Positions 8,625-19,179 of a stretch of DNA of 64,000 nt are shown here, one piece after another. Source of the stretch: Methylocystis sp. (lineage in GTDB: Bacteria > Pseudomonadota > Alphaproteobacteria > Rhizobiales > Beijerinckiaceae); assembly GCA_016178015.1 (NCBI GenBank), contig JACOUB010000034.1, positions 1 through 64,000 of the forward strand. The letters run 5' to 3'. Both the position numbers and the translations under genes were made by a program. A model generated the notes under the pieces. That model worked only from the letters and a program-made list of their open reading frames with translations. It was not told where the DNA came from and ran no database searches. How positions within the stretch are numbered: position 1 is the stretch's first letter; each line of letters opens with the position of its first letter.

Positions 8625-10123
8625 TTGGTCTCGTTCCACCAGGGCGCGGGCAGGGCGATCCTGCCCGCCGCACGCTCGATCGCGGCGGCGAGCGAAAACA
8701 GCGTCGTTTCGTCGAAGGGCCGGCCGATGAGCTGCAGGCCGAGCGGCAGGCCGTCCGACGCTATTGCGCCGGGCGCGACGATCCCCGGCAGGCCGGCCAT
8801 GTTCACCGTCACTGTGAACACGTCGTTCAAGTACATCTCGACCGGGTCGCTCGACCCCTTTTCGCCGTGGGCGAAAGCGGTCGACGGCGTCGCCGGCGTC
8901 AGCACGGCGTCGACCCCGCGAGCGAACGCTTCGTCGAAATCGCGCTTGATCAAGCCTCGGATCTTCTGCGCGCGCACATAATAGGCGTCATAATAACCGG
9001 CGGAGAGCACATAGGTCCCGATCATGATGCGGCGGCGCACCTCGGCGCCGAAGCCCTTGGCCCTGGTCTTCTCGTACATCTCGGTCACGTCGCGGCCCGG
9101 CTCGCGCAGACCGTAACGCACGCCGTCGTAGCGGGCGAGATTGGACGAGGCCTCGGCCGGCGCCAGGATGTAATAGGCGGGAAGCGCGTGGCGCGTATGC
9201 GGCAGCGAGATGTCGACGACCTCGGCGCCGGCCTCGCGCAGCCATTTCACGCCCTCGTCCCACAGGCTTGCGATCTCCGCCGCCATGCCGTTGAGCCGAT
9301 ATTCCTGAGGGACGCCGATGCGCCGGCCCTTGATCGAAGCGCCGACGGCGGCCTCGTAATCGGGAACCGGCGCATCGACGCTGGTCGTGTCCTTCGGATC
9401 GTGACCCGCCATCGAGCGCAGCAGGATCGCGGCGTCGCGCACGGTGCGCGCGATCGGCCCGGCCTGATCGAGCGAGGAGGCGAAGGCGACGATGCCCCAC
9501 CGCGAACAGCGGCCATAGGTCGGCTTGATGCCCACCGTGCCGGTGAAAGCCGCCGGCTGGCGGATCGAACCGCCGGTGTCGGTGGCGGTCGCGCCGAGAC
9601 AAAGACGCGCGGCGACCGCGGCGGAAGAACCGCCCGACGAGCCGCCCGGCACAATCTTGGCGCTGTCGAAACCTTCGCCTTGCTTGCGCCGCCAAGGCGA
9701 AACCACCGGACCGAAAGCGCTCGTCTCGTTCGACGAGCCCATGGCGAATTCATCGAGATTGAGCTTGCCGAGCATGACCGCGCCGTCGCGCCAGAGATTG
9801 GCGCTGACGGCAGATTCATAGGTCGGCGTGAAGCCGTCGAGGATGCGGCTCGCCGCCGTCGTCCGCACGCCCTTGGTGCAATAGAGGTCCTTGATCCCGA
9901 GCGGCAGACCCTCGAGCGGCCCCCCCTCGCCCCGGGCAAGGCGCGCATCGCTCGCTTTCGCCATGCGCAACGCCTGCTCCGGCGTCTCGGTGATGAAGGC
10001 GTTGAGCGCGCGCGCCTTCACGATGGCGTCGAGGTGAGCTTGCGTCAGCTCGACCGCCGACAGAGTTTTCGAGGCCAGCGCGTCGCGCGCCTCGACGAGC
10101 GTAAGATGAGTAGGATCGGACAT
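8621..10123 (-). CDS. gatA: Asp-tRNA(Asn)/Glu-tRNA(Gln) amidotransferase subunit A
   Basis: A glutaminase of the amidase-signature family that supplies ammonia to GatB. 500 residues, starting [19 protein letters not shown]. The Lys-cisSer-Ser triad is in place: K78 in LGIKDLYC, S162 in [12 protein letters not shown]186 in [10 protein letters not shown]. Upstream in-frame codons to 10213 run through half of a REP-A arm (10176-10200) and are not part of the gene. Order gatC-gatA-chorismate mutase on the minus strand suggests one transcript, with a 111-bp gap after gatC. Confidence 0.97.
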   Translation of the reverse strand: MSDPTHLTLVEARDALASKTLSAVELTQAHLDAIVKARALNAFITETPEQALRMAKASDARLARGEGGPLEGLPLGIKDLYCTKGVRTTAASRILDGFTPTYESAVSANLWRDGAVMLGKLNLDEFAMGSSNETSAFGPVVSPWRRKQGEGFDSAKIVPGGSSGGSSAAVAARLCLGATATDTGGSIRQPAAFTGTVGIKPTYGRCSRWGIVAFASSLDQAGPIARTVRDAAILLRSMAGHDPKDTTSVDAPVPDYEAAVGASIKGRRIGVPQEYRLNGMAAEIASLWDEGVKWLREAGAEVVDISLPHTRHALPAYYILAPAEASSNLARYDGVRYGLREPGRDVTEMYEKTRAKGFGAEVRRRIMIGTYVLSAGYYDAYYVRAQKIRGLIKRDFDEAFARGVDAVLTPATPSTAFAHGEKGSSDPVEMYLNDVFTVTVNMAGLPGIVAPGAIASDGLPLGLQLIGRPFDETTLFSLAAAIERAAGRIALPAPWWNETK

Positions 10124-10234
10124 CAGCTGTTGTGCTCGGCCATCATGATACGACATCCGGGGGTCCGCTCGGATTTCTCCTCTCCCCGCGCGGGGCGAGG
10201 TCGCCAGGACCATCGGCGTTCAGCGGAATGGCGC

Positions 10235-10522
10235 CTATTCCACGACTTTGGGAACGACGAAGTAGTGATCCTCGCGCGCCGGCGCATTGGCGAGTATCTC
10301 GTCCTTGATGGCGCCGTCGGTGACGACGTCGGCGCGCTTCTTCATTTGCATCGGCAGAACGGAGGTCAGCGGCTCGACGCCCTCCACGTCGACGCTGCTC
10401 AGTTCCTCGACGAAACCCAAAATAGCGTTGAGTTCATGGCGCAGACGCTCGACTTCGGCGTCCTCGACCGCGATACGCGACAAATGGGCGATGCGGCGAA
10501 CGATTGCCTGATCGACGGACAT
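10235..10522 (-). CDS. gatC: Asp-tRNA(Asn)/Glu-tRNA(Gln) amidotransferase subunit C
   Basis: The 95-residue subunit that wraps around GatA and stabilises the GatCAB complex. It begins [19 protein letters not shown] and ends in [12 protein letters not shown], both typical. GGAGGG sits seven bases before the ATG. It is the first gene of the gatC-gatA-chorismate mutase set; the UPF0173 gene upstream ends 90 bp away in the same direction. Confidence 0.96.
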   Translation of the reverse strand: MSVDQAIVRRIAHLSRIAVEDAEVERLRHELNAILGFVEELSSVDVEGVEPLTSVLPMQMKKRADVVTDGAIKDEILANAPAREDHYFVVPKVVE

Positions 10523-10611
10523 ACGAGCCCTCCAATCTCGATCCTCTCGACCCGCGCTATAACACCCGCGGCTTTGGCAGGGCAATGCGCCTCGATCCCG
10601 CCCTTTTTCCT

Positions 10612-11310
10612 TTATACCGCCATACTCTCCCCGACCCCGAGAACGCGCACGTCGACGCCGCTGCCCTGCATCGCCGCGACGAAGGCGGACGGATCGGGCG
10701 CGATTGCATCGAACGTCCCGTAATGGCAGGGAATGACCGTCTCGAACCGGAAATAGCGCTTGACGGCCAGCGCCGCTTGCGCGCCGTCCATGGTGAAACG
10801 GCCGCCCACCGGCACGATGCCGATCTGGGGCCGATACAATTCGGCGATGAGCGCCATGTCGCCGAAAAGGGCGGTGTCGCCCATATGGTAGAGCGTCGGC
10901 CCGTTCTCGCACGCGACCACAAGACCATTGGGATTGCCGAGATAGACGGATGCGCCGTCCCTTAGGGTCCCCGAAGAATGCCAGGCCGGCGTGAAACTCA
11001 CCGTGAAATCGCCGCATGGGACGGTTCCGCCGGTATTGCCGGGATTGATGTCGGCCGCGCCTTGCTCGGCGAGGCACATGCAAATTTCGTAATTGGCGAC
11101 GATCTGCGCGCCCGTTTCCTTGGCGATGCGCGCGGCGTCGCCAATGTGGTCGTCATGGCCATGGGTGAGAAGAATATGCGTTGCGCCCCGCGTCGCCTCG
11201 TCGAACGAGCCGGCGAATTTCGGATTGCCGGTGAGGAAGGGATCGAAGAGAATGACGCAAGCGCGCGTTTCCACGCGGAAAGCGGAGTGGCCCAGCCAAG
11301 TGATTTTCAT
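10612..11310 (-). CDS. UPF0173 metal-dependent hydrolase (beta-lactamase fold)
   Basis: 232 residues, full length for UPF0173/YtkL-type proteins. The zinc signature [10 protein letters not shown] is at about residues 49-58; further metal ligands lie in [15 protein letters not shown] and CHYGTF. Members are predicted hydrolases of unknown substrate. The start [14 protein letters not shown] is the family's usual N-terminus. It lies upstream of gatC on the same strand. Confidence 0.9.
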   Translation of the reverse strand: MKITWLGHSAFRVETRACVILFDPFLTGNPKFAGSFDEATRGATHILLTHGHDDHIGDAARIAKETGAQIVANYEICMCLAEQGAADINPGNTGGTVPCGDFTVSFTPAWHSSGTLRDGASVYLGNPNGLVVACENGPTLYHMGDTALFGDMALIAELYRPQIGIVPVGGRFTMDGAQAALAVKRYFRFETVIPCHYGTFDAIAPDPSAFVAAMQGSGVDVRVLGVGESMAV

Positions 11311-11412
11311 GGGAAAGCATCCTACAGATCGAGTGCGCCCGAACGTTGCGAGTTTAGTCCATGCCGCGCCCGTGTCAGCTTAGGCATCGTTGGGAAATAA
11401 GTGAGCCGGAAA

Positions 11413-11560
11413 GGGCGCGCCCCCCTCTCCCCGCTTGCGGGGAGAGGGTCAAGGTGAGGGGCTTGGGGTTTTGGGCGCATTGCCGGGAAAGCCGAGGGAG
11501 TCCTGGCTTCATCAGCTTATCCCAGCCCTCTCCCCGTAAACGGGGAGAGGGGGCGCGTCC
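11413..11560. repeat. REP-A element, large form
   Basis: CTCTCCCCGCTTGCGGGGAGAG (about 11425-11446) and CTCTCCCCGTAAACGGGGAGAG (about 11529-11550) are two hairpins whose outer flanks GGGCGCGCCCC and GGGCGCGTCC are also related. The centre (GGGCTTGGGGTTTTGGGCGC) is like that at 25040-25140. It separates the divergent UPF0173 and ruvX genes. Confidence 0.85.
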
Positions 11561-11596
11561 AATCGATTCGCTTACTTGCGGACGGCGACTTAGACG

Positions 11597-12067
11597 ATGA
11601 CGAACGGAGAAACCACCCTCGAGGATTTGGCTCGCCAGCTCCCGGCCAAGGGCCGGCTGATGGGGCTCGACCTCGGCGCGAAGACGATCGGTCTCGCCCT
11701 TTCCGACGTCGAGCGCCGCCTCGCTTCGCCGCTGGACACCATCCGCCGCGGCAAATTCACGCATGACGCGCCAACGCTGCTGGCGCGCGCAAGCCAATTC
11801 GAGGTTTGCGCCCTCGTCGTCGGCCTGCCGCTCAACATGGATGGTTCGGAAGGCCCCCGCGCCCAGGCGACGCGCGCCTTCATGCGCAATCTGGCGGCGC
11901 GCGCGCCATATCCCTTCGTCCTCTGGGACGAGCGGCTCTCCACCGCCGCCGTGACGCGGGAACTCATTGCGCAAGACGCCTCGCGCGCCAAACGCGCCGC
12001 CGTGGTCGATCGCTTAGCCGCCGCTTACATTCTGCAAGGCGCGCTGGATCGTCTCGCGCGCCTCTAA
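11597..12067 (+). CDS. ruvX: RuvX/YqgF Holliday-junction resolvase-like nuclease
   Basis: 156 residues with an RNase H-like fold: LMGLDLGAKTIGLALSD carries the first acidic residue, VVGLPLNMDGSEGPRA the YqgF motif, WDERLSTAAV and a C-terminal VVDRLAAAYILQ the remaining ones. The family is linked to Holliday-junction resolution and to 16S rRNA 5'-end maturation. The ATG at 11597 follows the REP-A element at 36 bp. It is monocistronic in this window. Confidence 0.92.
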   Translation: MTNGETTLEDLARQLPAKGRLMGLDLGAKTIGLALSDVERRLASPLDTIRRGKFTHDAPTLLARASQFEVCALVVGLPLNMDGSEGPRAQATRAFMRNLAARAPYPFVLWDERLSTAAVTRELIAQDASRAKRAAVVDRLAAAYILQGALDRLARL

Positions 12068-12239
12068 ATCCAAAAAGGACCAGTCCCTCTTGGGATGGAT
12101 CGAAAGGGGCCAGCACCCGAAATGGCGCGCGTTCAAAGGATTACAGCGTCCTCGGATCGAGAAGCGAAACGCGTTCTGCACGCCGAAATAAGCTCGCGGG
12201 CTAAAACGCGCCATGTTTAAAAGCAGCCTCACGACAGAA

Positions 12240-12299
12240 ATCGAGGCGGCGTCGCCGCCGCCTCGATTACGCTCGTGGATGCGCCACTGACGGTGGCGC
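12240..12299. terminator. Two strong hairpins between ruvX and a convergent gene
   Basis: Arms 12240-12251 and 12256-12267 are perfect 12-bp complements (ATCGAGGCGGCG) with a 4-base loop. A second perfect 7-bp stem, GCGCCAC/GTGGCGC, follows at 12281-12299. No clear T run is present, so intrinsic termination is uncertain; the position between convergent genes suggests transcript-end protection. 12068-12239 holds nothing else I recognise. Confidence 0.4.
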
Positions 12300-12313
12300 G
12301 GTCCCACTTTCCC

Positions 12314-12622
12314 TCAAGGGGTCGCGAACAGAAAAGCGGCCGGACCGGCCAGGCCGCCGAACACGAACGCGATGCCCCGAGCGTCATTCGACATGTCGCC
12401 CAGAGGAGAGAACAATCCGGTCGTGGGCGCCATATATCCCGTTGTATAGATCGGGGCCACGGCATGGCCGTGCCAACGGCCGGGATGCCAATGACGGACC
12501 ACACGGACGGTGCCCGGAACTCCCATTCCGTAAACCTGCGCACGCGCGCCGTCACTCGACGGCGTCAGCGCGAACAGCGCTCCGAACGCTCCAACGATAG
12601 CCAATTTCGACAGCGTGTTCAT
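12314..12622 (-). CDS. Small exported hypothetical protein
   Basis: 102 residues. The N-terminus MNTLSKLAIVGAFGALFALT ending around GARAQ is a signal peptide. The mature part contains VRVVRHWHPGRWHGHAVAP, rich in His and Trp, and ends with a hydrophobic AGPAAFLFATP stretch. No family is recognised. TGAGGAGTG lies at a good distance before the ATG, which supports it being a real gene. The His-rich stretch could bind metal, but that is a guess. Confidence 0.65.
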   Translation of the reverse strand: MNTLSKLAIVGAFGALFALTPSSDGARAQVYGMGVPGTVRVVRHWHPGRWHGHAVAPIYTTGYMAPTTGLFSPLGDMSNDARGIAFVFGGLAGPAAFLFATP

Positions 12623-13046
12623 TTTTCACTCCTCATAAACTTCGCAGGGTCGAATTCTGAAATCGCCCCCCGAATTGGTTTGAACTTGAGGTAGGTCGGC
12701 GCCCCGCACCGTCAAGTCGGTAATCGCCGCTCGCGCGGCTTTGTGTTCCGCGGCCTCATGAAAATCTCTCCAAGCTCTTGTTTTAGCGCATTTTTTAAAG
12801 CCGCGTCCGGGCCGCCCATGGCGCTCAAAAATGCTCAAGCCCGCCTTCAGGTTCGAGCGAATGTAGCCGCTGACAACCGGGCGCCCGGCCGGAAGCGCCG
12901 ACAGGCGCCCGCCGATGGCGAACTAAATCGGCGCCCTTGCGGGTTCGGCCTTGACAACCAACGCGACACATATGAGTTTAAGACAACTATAAGTTGAACT
13001 ATTCTCTCGTCGCTTCTCGACGCAACCAGACTGCAGGAGGGCGCCA
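12623..13046. other. Gene-free gap with a degenerate repeat and a small palindrome
   Basis: 12776-12840 holds GTTTTAGCGCATTTTTTAAA and later GCTCAAAAATGCTCAAG, a worn copy of the repeat at 51678-51735. A -35-like TTGACA is at 12951-12956 and a perfect CAACT-ATA-AGTTG palindrome at 12984-12996, upstream of the gene at 13047; they may form its promoter. Short frames here do not look coding. Confidence 0.5.
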
Positions 13047-13316
13047 ATGACGGCCGAAAAAATCAATCGCCGATCCGCCGGCGTCGGTTCCGCGCTGCAA
13101 TCCAACGAAGGCGCGGCACCGCAAGCCGATGTGGCGGCGACGGCGTCGACCGCCGCCTATATCGCCGACATGTGCTCCGAGCTGGCGGAACTCGCCAGTC
13201 GATCGCAACTGACCATGCTGGCCTATTTCCTCAATCTGGCGCGGGTCGAAGCCGAAATGCGCTCGCGCGACCACGGCGGATTCGAAATCGCCCGTCATGC
13301 CTCGAGCCGATCTTGA
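13047..13316 (+). CDS. Conserved small hypothetical protein
   Basis: 89 residues. The second half AAYIADMCSELAELASRSQL, then LAYFLNLARVEAEMRSRD, resembles a small helical protein common in Rhizobiales whose function is unknown; the first 30 residues are low-complexity. GCAGGAGGGCGCC precedes the ATG, a strong ribosome site. It is convergent with dprA, 37 bp away. Confidence 0.72.
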   Translation: MTAEKINRRSAGVGSALQSNEGAAPQADVAATASTAAYIADMCSELAELASRSQLTMLAYFLNLARVEAEMRSRDHGGFEIARHASSRS

Positions 13317-13353
13317 CGCCGCTGGCGCATCGAAAAGTCCGCCTGTGGCACGA

Positions 13354-14631
13354 TCAGAGCAATGAAACGAGATTTGCGCCATGGCGCTCGAGGCGCCCAG
13401 CCAGATCGAGCTCCAGAAGGACGCCATGCACGTCGCGCGCCGGCAGGCCGGCCGACCGAATGAGCGCGTCAACCGTCACCGGCGCCGGACCGAGCAGCGA
13501 AAGAACGAGCGCATACGGGTCTGGCGGCGGCGCCGCGTCGTTCGGGCCGTCCGCGGCCATGAGCGCCGCGCTGGGCGCCTGCGGCCGCACATCGGCCGGG
13601 TGCCCGGGTTCGCCGGAAAGCTCGCGGGGCCGACCCGAACGACCACTCTCTTGCAAGGAAAAGAAGTCAATTTCATCCCAGAAGGGTTCGTCGTCCGTCG
13701 CCCGCACGCCGTCGTCGAACAGATCGTCGCGCGGCCGAGCGACGCTCGATTGCATGGCGAGCGCCGCGATCACATCCTCGGCCCCCGTGCACAACGTCGC
13801 GCCTTGACGCAGGAGATCGTTGGCGCCTTCGGCGCGCGGATCCAAAGGCGACCCGGGAACCGCGAAGATCTCGCGGCCTTGCTCAGCGGCAAAACGCGCC
13901 GTGATCAGCGATCCCGAGCGCCGCGCCGCCTCGACGACCACCGTGCCGGCGCAAAGCCCGGAAACAATGCGATTGCGGCGCGGAAAATCGCGCCCGCGCG
14001 GCTCCCATTCGAGCGGCATTTCAGTAACGATGGCGCCATGGGCGGCGATCTCTTCCAACAGCGGCGCATGTTCGGCCGGATAGGGCCGCGCATGGCCGCC
14101 CGCCAGCACCGCGATGGTTCCGGTTGCGAGGCTGGCGCGATGGGCGGCGAGATCGATGCCGCGCGCCAGGCCGGACACGATCGCGTAATCGGCGTTGGCC
14201 AGGCCGCGCGCTAGTTTGTCGGTAAAGACGAGACCGGCCGCCGAAGCGTTGCGCGCGCCGACGATGGCGACGCACGGACGGCGCAAGAGGGCGGCGTCGC
14301 CGCGCATGGCGATGACCGGCGGGGCGCTGTCGATCTCGCGCAAGAGCGGCGGATAATCGGGATCGCTCGTGACCACGAATCGCACGCCGAGCGCCTTGGC
14401 CCGCTCCATTTCGCCGCGCACCTCGTCGGCGTCCGCGATGCGAATGGCGCGTCCGGACTTTGCTGCGAGATCAGGCAATGCTTCCAGCGCGGCCGCCGCG
14501 CCGCCGAAGCGGTTGACCAGTTGGCGAAAGGTTCGCGGTCCGATGTTCTCGCATCGGATGAGACGCAGCCAGTCGAATAACTGCTCCTCGGTGAGACGTC
14601 CGCCGCCCGTCGGCGAATTGCTCGCGCTCAT
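13354..14631 (-). CDS. dprA: DNA processing protein DprA
   Basis: Loads RecA on incoming single-stranded DNA during transformation. 425 residues: a helical N-terminal region ([21 protein letters not shown]), the Rossmann-fold DNA-binding core with [23 protein letters not shown] and [11 protein letters not shown], then a spacer of about 80 disordered residues and a C-terminal winged-helix domain ([20 protein letters not shown]). The ATG overlaps the plsY stop by 4 bases, so the two genes are coupled. With comF at 604 it hints at DNA uptake, but both genes also occur in non-competent species. Confidence 0.95.
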   Translation of the reverse strand: MSASNSPTGGGRLTEEQLFDWLRLIRCENIGPRTFRQLVNRFGGAAAALEALPDLAAKSGRAIRIADADEVRGEMERAKALGVRFVVTSDPDYPPLLREIDSAPPVIAMRGDAALLRRPCVAIVGARNASAAGLVFTDKLARGLANADYAIVSGLARGIDLAAHRASLATGTIAVLAGGHARPYPAEHAPLLEEIAAHGAIVTEMPLEWEPRGRDFPRRNRIVSGLCAGTVVVEAARRSGSLITARFAAEQGREIFAVPGSPLDPRAEGANDLLRQGATLCTGAEDVIAALAMQSSVARPRDDLFDDGVRATDDEPFWDEIDFFSLQESGRSGRPRELSGEPGHPADVRPQAPSAALMAADGPNDAAPPPDPYALVLSLLGPAPVTVDALIRSAGLPARDVHGVLLELDLAGRLERHGANLVSLL

Positions 14632-15230
14632 TTTTTCTGCCCGATCCGGCTCTCGGCGCCCGCTATGAGGCGAGAGAGGTTCTCACGATGTTTCCACCAC
14701 AGCGCCGCCGCCATCACGGCGATGGCCAAACCCTCGGCCGCCCGCCCAGCGCTAAAGAGAACAAACGGCGAGACGAGGCTCGCTGTGAGCGCGGCCAGTG
14801 AAGAATAGCGCGAAACGCCGGCGACCACGAGCCAAACGACAGCGAAGACGAGCGCGGTCGGCCAATGAAGCCCCAACAGGCAGCCGAGAAACGTCGCCAC
14901 TCCTTTGCCGCCGCGAAACCGCAGCCAGACCGGAGCGACATGCCCGAGGAAGGCGCCGAGCGCCGCGAAGATCGCCGCGTCGCTGGAAACAAAGCCAGCT
15001 AGCGCCACCGCCGCGGTTCCTTTCAAGGCGTCCAGAACCAGGGTCGCGGCGGCGAGGTCCTTGCGGCCGGTGCGCAACACGTTGGTCGCGCCGATATTGC
15101 CCGAACCGATCGAACGGATGTCCGTTGTCCCGGCGCCGCGCGTCAACAGCAGACCAAACGGAACCGAGCCGAGCAGGTACCCCAGCGCAAAGGCGACGAC
15201 ATCGACGAAAATCGAAACGAATAGGTCCAT
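14628..15230 (-). CDS. plsY: Glycerol-3-phosphate acyltransferase PlsY
   Basis: An inner-membrane enzyme that uses acyl-phosphate to acylate glycerol-3-phosphate, the first step of phospholipid synthesis. 200 residues with several hydrophobic segments. The three family motifs are present: [29 protein letters not shown] and [18 protein letters not shown]. It lies just upstream of dprA with a 4-base overlap; pyrimidine genes that flank plsY in some relatives are absent. Confidence 0.96.
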   Translation of the reverse strand: MDLFVSIFVDVVAFALGYLLGSVPFGLLLTRGAGTTDIRSIGSGNIGATNVLRTGRKDLAAATLVLDALKGTAAVALAGFVSSDAAIFAALGAFLGHVAPVWLRFRGGKGVATFLGCLLGLHWPTALVFAVVWLVVAGVSRYSSLAALTASLVSPFVLFSAGRAAEGLAIAVMAAALWWKHRENLSRLIAGAESRIGQKK

Positions 15231-15282
15231 AGGATTTTTACAATGCGGCTCTCGCTGCCAAACGCGCTCTCGCCGCGGAGAT

Positions 15283-17046
15283 TTACTCTTCGTCCGAGCC
15301 CTTGTCCTTGGCCTTCTTCGGGGCCTCCGTTTCTCTCGCCTTCAGCGCGGCGCCCAAAATGTCGCCGAGCGACGCGCCCGAGTCGGCCGAGCCGTACTGC
15401 GCGATCGCTTCCTTCTCTTCGGCGACCTCAAGCGCTTTGATCGAGACCGAAACCTTGCGCGCCTTGCGATCGAACAGGGTCACGCGGGCGTCGACTTTCT
15501 CGCCCACGGCGAAACGCTCCGGCCGCTGGTCGGCGCGATCGCGGGCCAGTTCGCTGCGCTTGATGAAGGCGGTCAGATCGGTCCCGGCGATCTTCACCTC
15601 GATGCCGGCGTCTCTTACCTCGCTGATCGCGCAGGTGACGACGGAGCCTTTCTTGACGTCGCTCGCGCCGCCCTCCTCAAGAGAGGCCGCGGCGAAAGGA
15701 TCGGCGCTAAGTTGCTTGACGCCGAGCGAGATGCGCTCCTTCTCGACGTCGACGTCGAGCACCTTGGCGGCGACCACGTCGCCCTTCTTGTATTCCTCGA
15801 TGACTTGTTCGCCTGGACGGCTCCACTCCAGGTCGGACAGATGCACCATGCCGTCCACATCGCCGTCGAGACCGATGAACAGCCCGAATTCGGTCTTGTT
15901 CTTGACCTCGCCGCTGACTTTCGAGCCGACCGGATGCTTCTCGGCGAAGGCTTCCCATGGATTGCGCAAGGTCTGCTTGAGGCCCAGCGAAATGCGGCGC
16001 TTGACGGGGTCGACCTCGAGCACCTGAACGTCGACGTCCTGGCCGGTCGAAATGATCTTGCCGGGATGCACGTTCTTCTTGGTCCAGGACATTTCGGAGA
16101 CGTGCACGAGGCCCTCGATGCCGGGCTCCAATTCGACGAACGCGCCGTAATCGGTAAGGTTGGTGACGCGGCCGTTAAACTTGGCGCCGACCGGATATTT
16201 GGCCTCGATGCCCTGCCACGGATCCTCGAGCAACTGCTTCATGCCCAGCGAAATGCGGTGGGTCTCGTGATTGATCTTGATGATCTTCACGCGCACTGTC
16301 TGGCCGATGCTGAGCACTTCGGTCGGATGGTTGACGCGCCGCCAGGCGACGTCGGTGACATGCAACAGACCGTCGATGCCGCCAAGATCGACGAAGGCGC
16401 CGTAATCGGTGATGTTCTTGACGACGCCCTCGATGACCTGACCTTCCTCGAGATTGGCGACGATTTCATGCCTCTGCTCGGCCCGGTTCTCCTCGAGCAC
16501 GGTGCGGCGGGACACGACGATATTGCCGCGCCGGCGGTCCATTTTCAGGATGTGGAACGGTTGCGGCACGTTCATCAGCGGACCCACGTCGCGAACCGGA
16601 CGGATGTCGACTTGGCTGCGCGGCAGGAAGGCCACGGCGCCGTCGAGATCCACGGTGAAGCCGCCCTTGACCTGATTGAAGATGACGCCGTCGACCTTCT
16701 CGTTGGTCTCGAACGCCTTCTCGAGTCTGCCCCAGCTTTCTTCGCGACGCGCCTTGTCGCGCGAGATGACGGCTTCGCCCAGCGCATTTTCGATGCGCTC
16801 CAGATAGACCTCGACTTCCTCGCCCACTTTCGGGGCCGCGTCGCGGCCATAGCCGGTGAATTCCTTGAGGCTGACGCGGCCTTCCGTCTTGAGGCCGATA
16901 TCGACGACGGCGACGTCCTTTTCGATTGCGACGACGCGGCCCTTGATGACGGAACCCTCGAAAGCTCCGCTGTCTCCGAAGCTTTCATCGAGCAGGGCGG
17001 CGAAATCCTCGCGCGTCGGGGCGCGCTGTGGTGCGACAGATGACAT
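15283..17046 (-). CDS. rpsA: 30S ribosomal protein S1
   Basis: 587 residues with six S1 RNA-binding domains, starting near residue 30 with [20 protein letters not shown]. The two N-terminal domains are the ribosome-binding type; the later four share the pattern [20 protein letters not shown] and bind mRNA. The C-terminus is charged ([10 protein letters not shown]). AGGAGATCTG precedes the ATG at 17046. The usual upstream partners cmk and aroA are not here. Confidence 0.98.
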   Translation of the reverse strand: MSSVAPQRAPTREDFAALLDESFGDSGAFEGSVIKGRVVAIEKDVAVVDIGLKTEGRVSLKEFTGYGRDAAPKVGEEVEVYLERIENALGEAVISRDKARREESWGRLEKAFETNEKVDGVIFNQVKGGFTVDLDGAVAFLPRSQVDIRPVRDVGPLMNVPQPFHILKMDRRRGNIVVSRRTVLEENRAEQRHEIVANLEEGQVIEGVVKNITDYGAFVDLGGIDGLLHVTDVAWRRVNHPTEVLSIGQTVRVKIIKINHETHRISLGMKQLLEDPWQGIEAKYPVGAKFNGRVTNLTDYGAFVELEPGIEGLVHVSEMSWTKKNVHPGKIISTGQDVDVQVLEVDPVKRRISLGLKQTLRNPWEAFAEKHPVGSKVSGEVKNKTEFGLFIGLDGDVDGMVHLSDLEWSRPGEQVIEEYKKGDVVAAKVLDVDVEKERISLGVKQLSADPFAAASLEEGGASDVKKGSVVTCAISEVRDAGIEVKIAGTDLTAFIKRSELARDRADQRPERFAVGEKVDARVTLFDRKARKVSVSIKALEVAEEKEAIAQYGSADSGASLGDILGAALKARETEAPKKAKDKGSDEE

Positions 17047-17361
17047 CAGATCTCCTAGGATTCCCGTGAGGGAACGGCGCCGGCGGGGTTAGAGTTGCGA
17101 TGCGCTTTCTTCCTTCGGACGGTTCCTAACCGCGCGCGCCAAAATTGCGCGCGAAAGCAGGACACGAGAGTTCGAAATCGAACTGGCCGGCGCGGCCCGA
17201 TGGTCGAAAGCTCGGAGCTTGTCATAAAACGCGCGACCGGAGGGAGAAGGCTCGCCGGTCACGACGCGACGTTTCTCTATCAAGCTTGGAGATGAAGAGC
17301 AAGCGCATACCCCTCGCTTCGCTCGACCTCTCCCCGCTTGCGGGAGAAGCGCCGCCCAAAC
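17047..17361. other. Leader and promoter region of rpsA with a REP-A arm
   Basis: No gene seen. GCGCGCGCCAAAATTGCGCGCG (17127-17148) is a GC-rich interrupted palindrome about 80 bp from the rpsA start and might act in its leader. 17326-17349 is one REP-A arm (CTCTCCCCGCTTGCGGGAGA) just after the hydroxyacid dehydrogenase stop. Confidence 0.5.
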
Positions 17362-18756
17362 TTAGAGCACCTTGCCGGGATTGAGGATGCCCTTGGGGTC
17401 CAGCGTTTGCTTGATGGCGCGCATGATCTCGAGCGCAACCGGGTCCTTAACCTTGCGCAACAGATCGCGCTTCAACTGCCCAATGCCGTGTTCCGCGGAG
17501 ATCGAACCCGAGTATTTGTTCACAACGCCATAAACGATTTCATTGACCGCGCCGCTCTGCGCCAAAAACGCGCGGCTGTCGGCGCCCGCCGGCTGCGAGA
17601 CGTTATAGTGGATATTGCCGTCGCCGAGATGCCCGAAGGGAACCGGCCGCGCCCCGGGAATGCGCGCGGCGACGAGACGTCCGGCCTCCTCGAGAACAGC
17701 CGGAATGTGCCGCAGCGGCGCCGACACGTCGTGTTTGATCGAGCCTCCTTCTTGCTTTTGCGCTTCGGACAGCAATTCGCGCAGGCGCCACAGGCTGGCC
17801 CTCTGTTCCAGCGAAGCGGCGATCGTCGCGTCGGCGATGAGATTCGAACTCACGGCCCGCGACAACAGATCAGTCAATGTCTCGTCGAGGCCGCCTGCAG
17901 CGGGCGTCGCCAGTTCGACCAACACATACCAAGGATGGGCTTGCGGCAACGGATCGCGCGCCCCGTTCCCATGCGCAAGCACGAAATCTAAGCCCATGCG
18001 GGAAATGAGTTCGAAAGAGACGAGCGCGCTTGCCGCCGTCGCCTTGGCGAGTGACAGAAAGTCGAGCGCCTGGCGCAGATCGTCCAATCCGACCATCGCC
18101 GTGGCGCGCGAGCGGGGCCGCGCAAAGAGCTTCAGCGTTGCGGCGGTAATGACCCCCAGCGTGCCTTCCGCGCCGATGAACAGACGGCAGAGGTCGTATC
18201 CGGTATTGTCCTTGCGCAGCTTGGAGAGATTGGACGCCACGCGCCCATCCGCCAACACCGCCTCTAAGCCGAGCGTGAGATCGCGCGCGCAACCATAAGC
18301 GATGGCGTGGACGCCGCCGGCGTTGGTCGAGAGATTGCCGCCGATCGTGCAGGAGCCTTCCGAGGCGAGCGACAGCGGGAAATAGCGGTCCGCCTCTTCC
18401 GCAGCCTCCTGGACGCGCGCCAAGGTCGCGCCGGCCTCGACAATCATCGTGTCAGAGCCCGCATCGATCTCGCGGATGCGATCAAGCCGTTGCAGCGACA
18501 ACACGATTTGCGAGCCGCTGGCGTCCGGCGTTTGGCCGCCGACGAGACCGGTATTGCCGCCCTGCGGGACGACGGCGACGCCCGCTTCGTTGCAAAGCGC
18601 GAGCACGCTCGCCACCTGGCTGGTCGTCGCGGGCTTGACGACACATAAGGCGCGACCGCGAAACGCATCGCGCGGCTCGGCGGCATAGGCCGCCGTATCT
18701 TTAGGATCGATCAGGACGTTGCGTCTGCCGACGATCGCCGCGAAGCGAGCCGGCAA
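17362..18756 (-). CDS. FAD-binding 2-hydroxyacid dehydrogenase (GlcD/D2HGDH type)
   Basis: About 464 residues. The VAO-type FAD domain shows VVPQGGNTGLVGGQTPD and GGNLSTNAGGVHAIAYG; the cap domain follows and the C-terminus has VPFGHLGDGNIHYNV and SISAEHGIGQLKRDLL, typical of D-lactate, D-2-hydroxyglutarate and glycolate dehydrogenases. The substrate cannot be fixed from sequence. The first conventional start codon is TTG 18756; an in-frame CTG about 38 bases upstream lies after a TGAGG sequence, so the true N-terminus may be about 13 residues longer. Confidence 0.88.
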   Translation of the reverse strand: MPARFAAIVGRRNVLIDPKDTAAYAAEPRDAFRGRALCVVKPATTSQVASVLALCNEAGVAVVPQGGNTGLVGGQTPDASGSQIVLSLQRLDRIREIDAGSDTMIVEAGATLARVQEAAEEADRYFPLSLASEGSCTIGGNLSTNAGGVHAIAYGCARDLTLGLEAVLADGRVASNLSKLRKDNTGYDLCRLFIGAEGTLGVITAATLKLFARPRSRATAMVGLDDLRQALDFLSLAKATAASALVSFELISRMGLDFVLAHGNGARDPLPQAHPWYVLVELATPAAGGLDETLTDLLSRAVSSNLIADATIAASLEQRASLWRLRELLSEAQKQEGGSIKHDVSAPLRHIPAVLEEAGRLVAARIPGARPVPFGHLGDGNIHYNVSQPAGADSRAFLAQSGAVNEIVYGVVNKYSGSISAEHGIGQLKRDLLRKVKDPVALEIMRAIKQTLDPKGILNPGKVL

Positions 18757-18824
18757 ATCGACATCGGCGAGCCGTTGCGGGGAAGCGGCCAGCGAGAATT
18801 ACCTCAAGTGTTCGAACGGCGCGC

Positions 18825-18944
18825 TTATCGGCCGCGCCGCCGCGAGTTCGTCCCTTTGCGCCTGGCCAAGACGCACGCTGCCGTCGCGGCAGGCAGGCTG
18901 CCGAGCAGAATACTGCACAATGTTGCGGCGATGAGCGCATTCAT
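18825..18944 (-). CDS. Candidate 39-residue membrane or exported peptide
   Basis: A short frame MNALIAATLCSILLGSLPAA, then TAACVLARRKG and an Arg-rich end. It looks like a signal peptide followed by a short basic tail. AAGGAG stands ten bases before the ATG at 18944. It lies upstream of, and on the same strand as, the dehydrogenase gene. No family is recognised; too short for certainty. Confidence 0.35.
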   Translation of the reverse strand: MNALIAATLCSILLGSLPAATAACVLARRKGTNSRRRGR

Positions 18945-19179
18945 GATGACCATCTCCTTCCAGGAGCGAGAGGAAATCCTTCACTTTTCCTCACCTACGC
19001 TGGACGACGACGCAAATCCTATGCCTCATTCGCGGCGCCGACAAGAAAAAGCGAGGCCACTCAAACAAACGCGAATCGATATCCACCAGATTTTCACAGT
19101 GTCGGCACACCGAACTTAACTGGAGCTTAATGATGCGTCGGACGATGACAAAAAATGTGATTCGACGTTTTCCGCGCCG

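Noticed and set aside
8867-10723. A 618-codon open frame on the plus strand over gatA and gatC
   Set aside because: Shadow of gatA/gatC; composition biased to Arg/Gly/Ala with no domain.
14905-17043. A 712-codon open frame on the plus strand opposite rpsA
   Set aside because: It mirrors rpsA and plsY on the other strand; its translation is a His/Arg/Asp-rich shadow typical of high-GC antisense frames and shows no domain.
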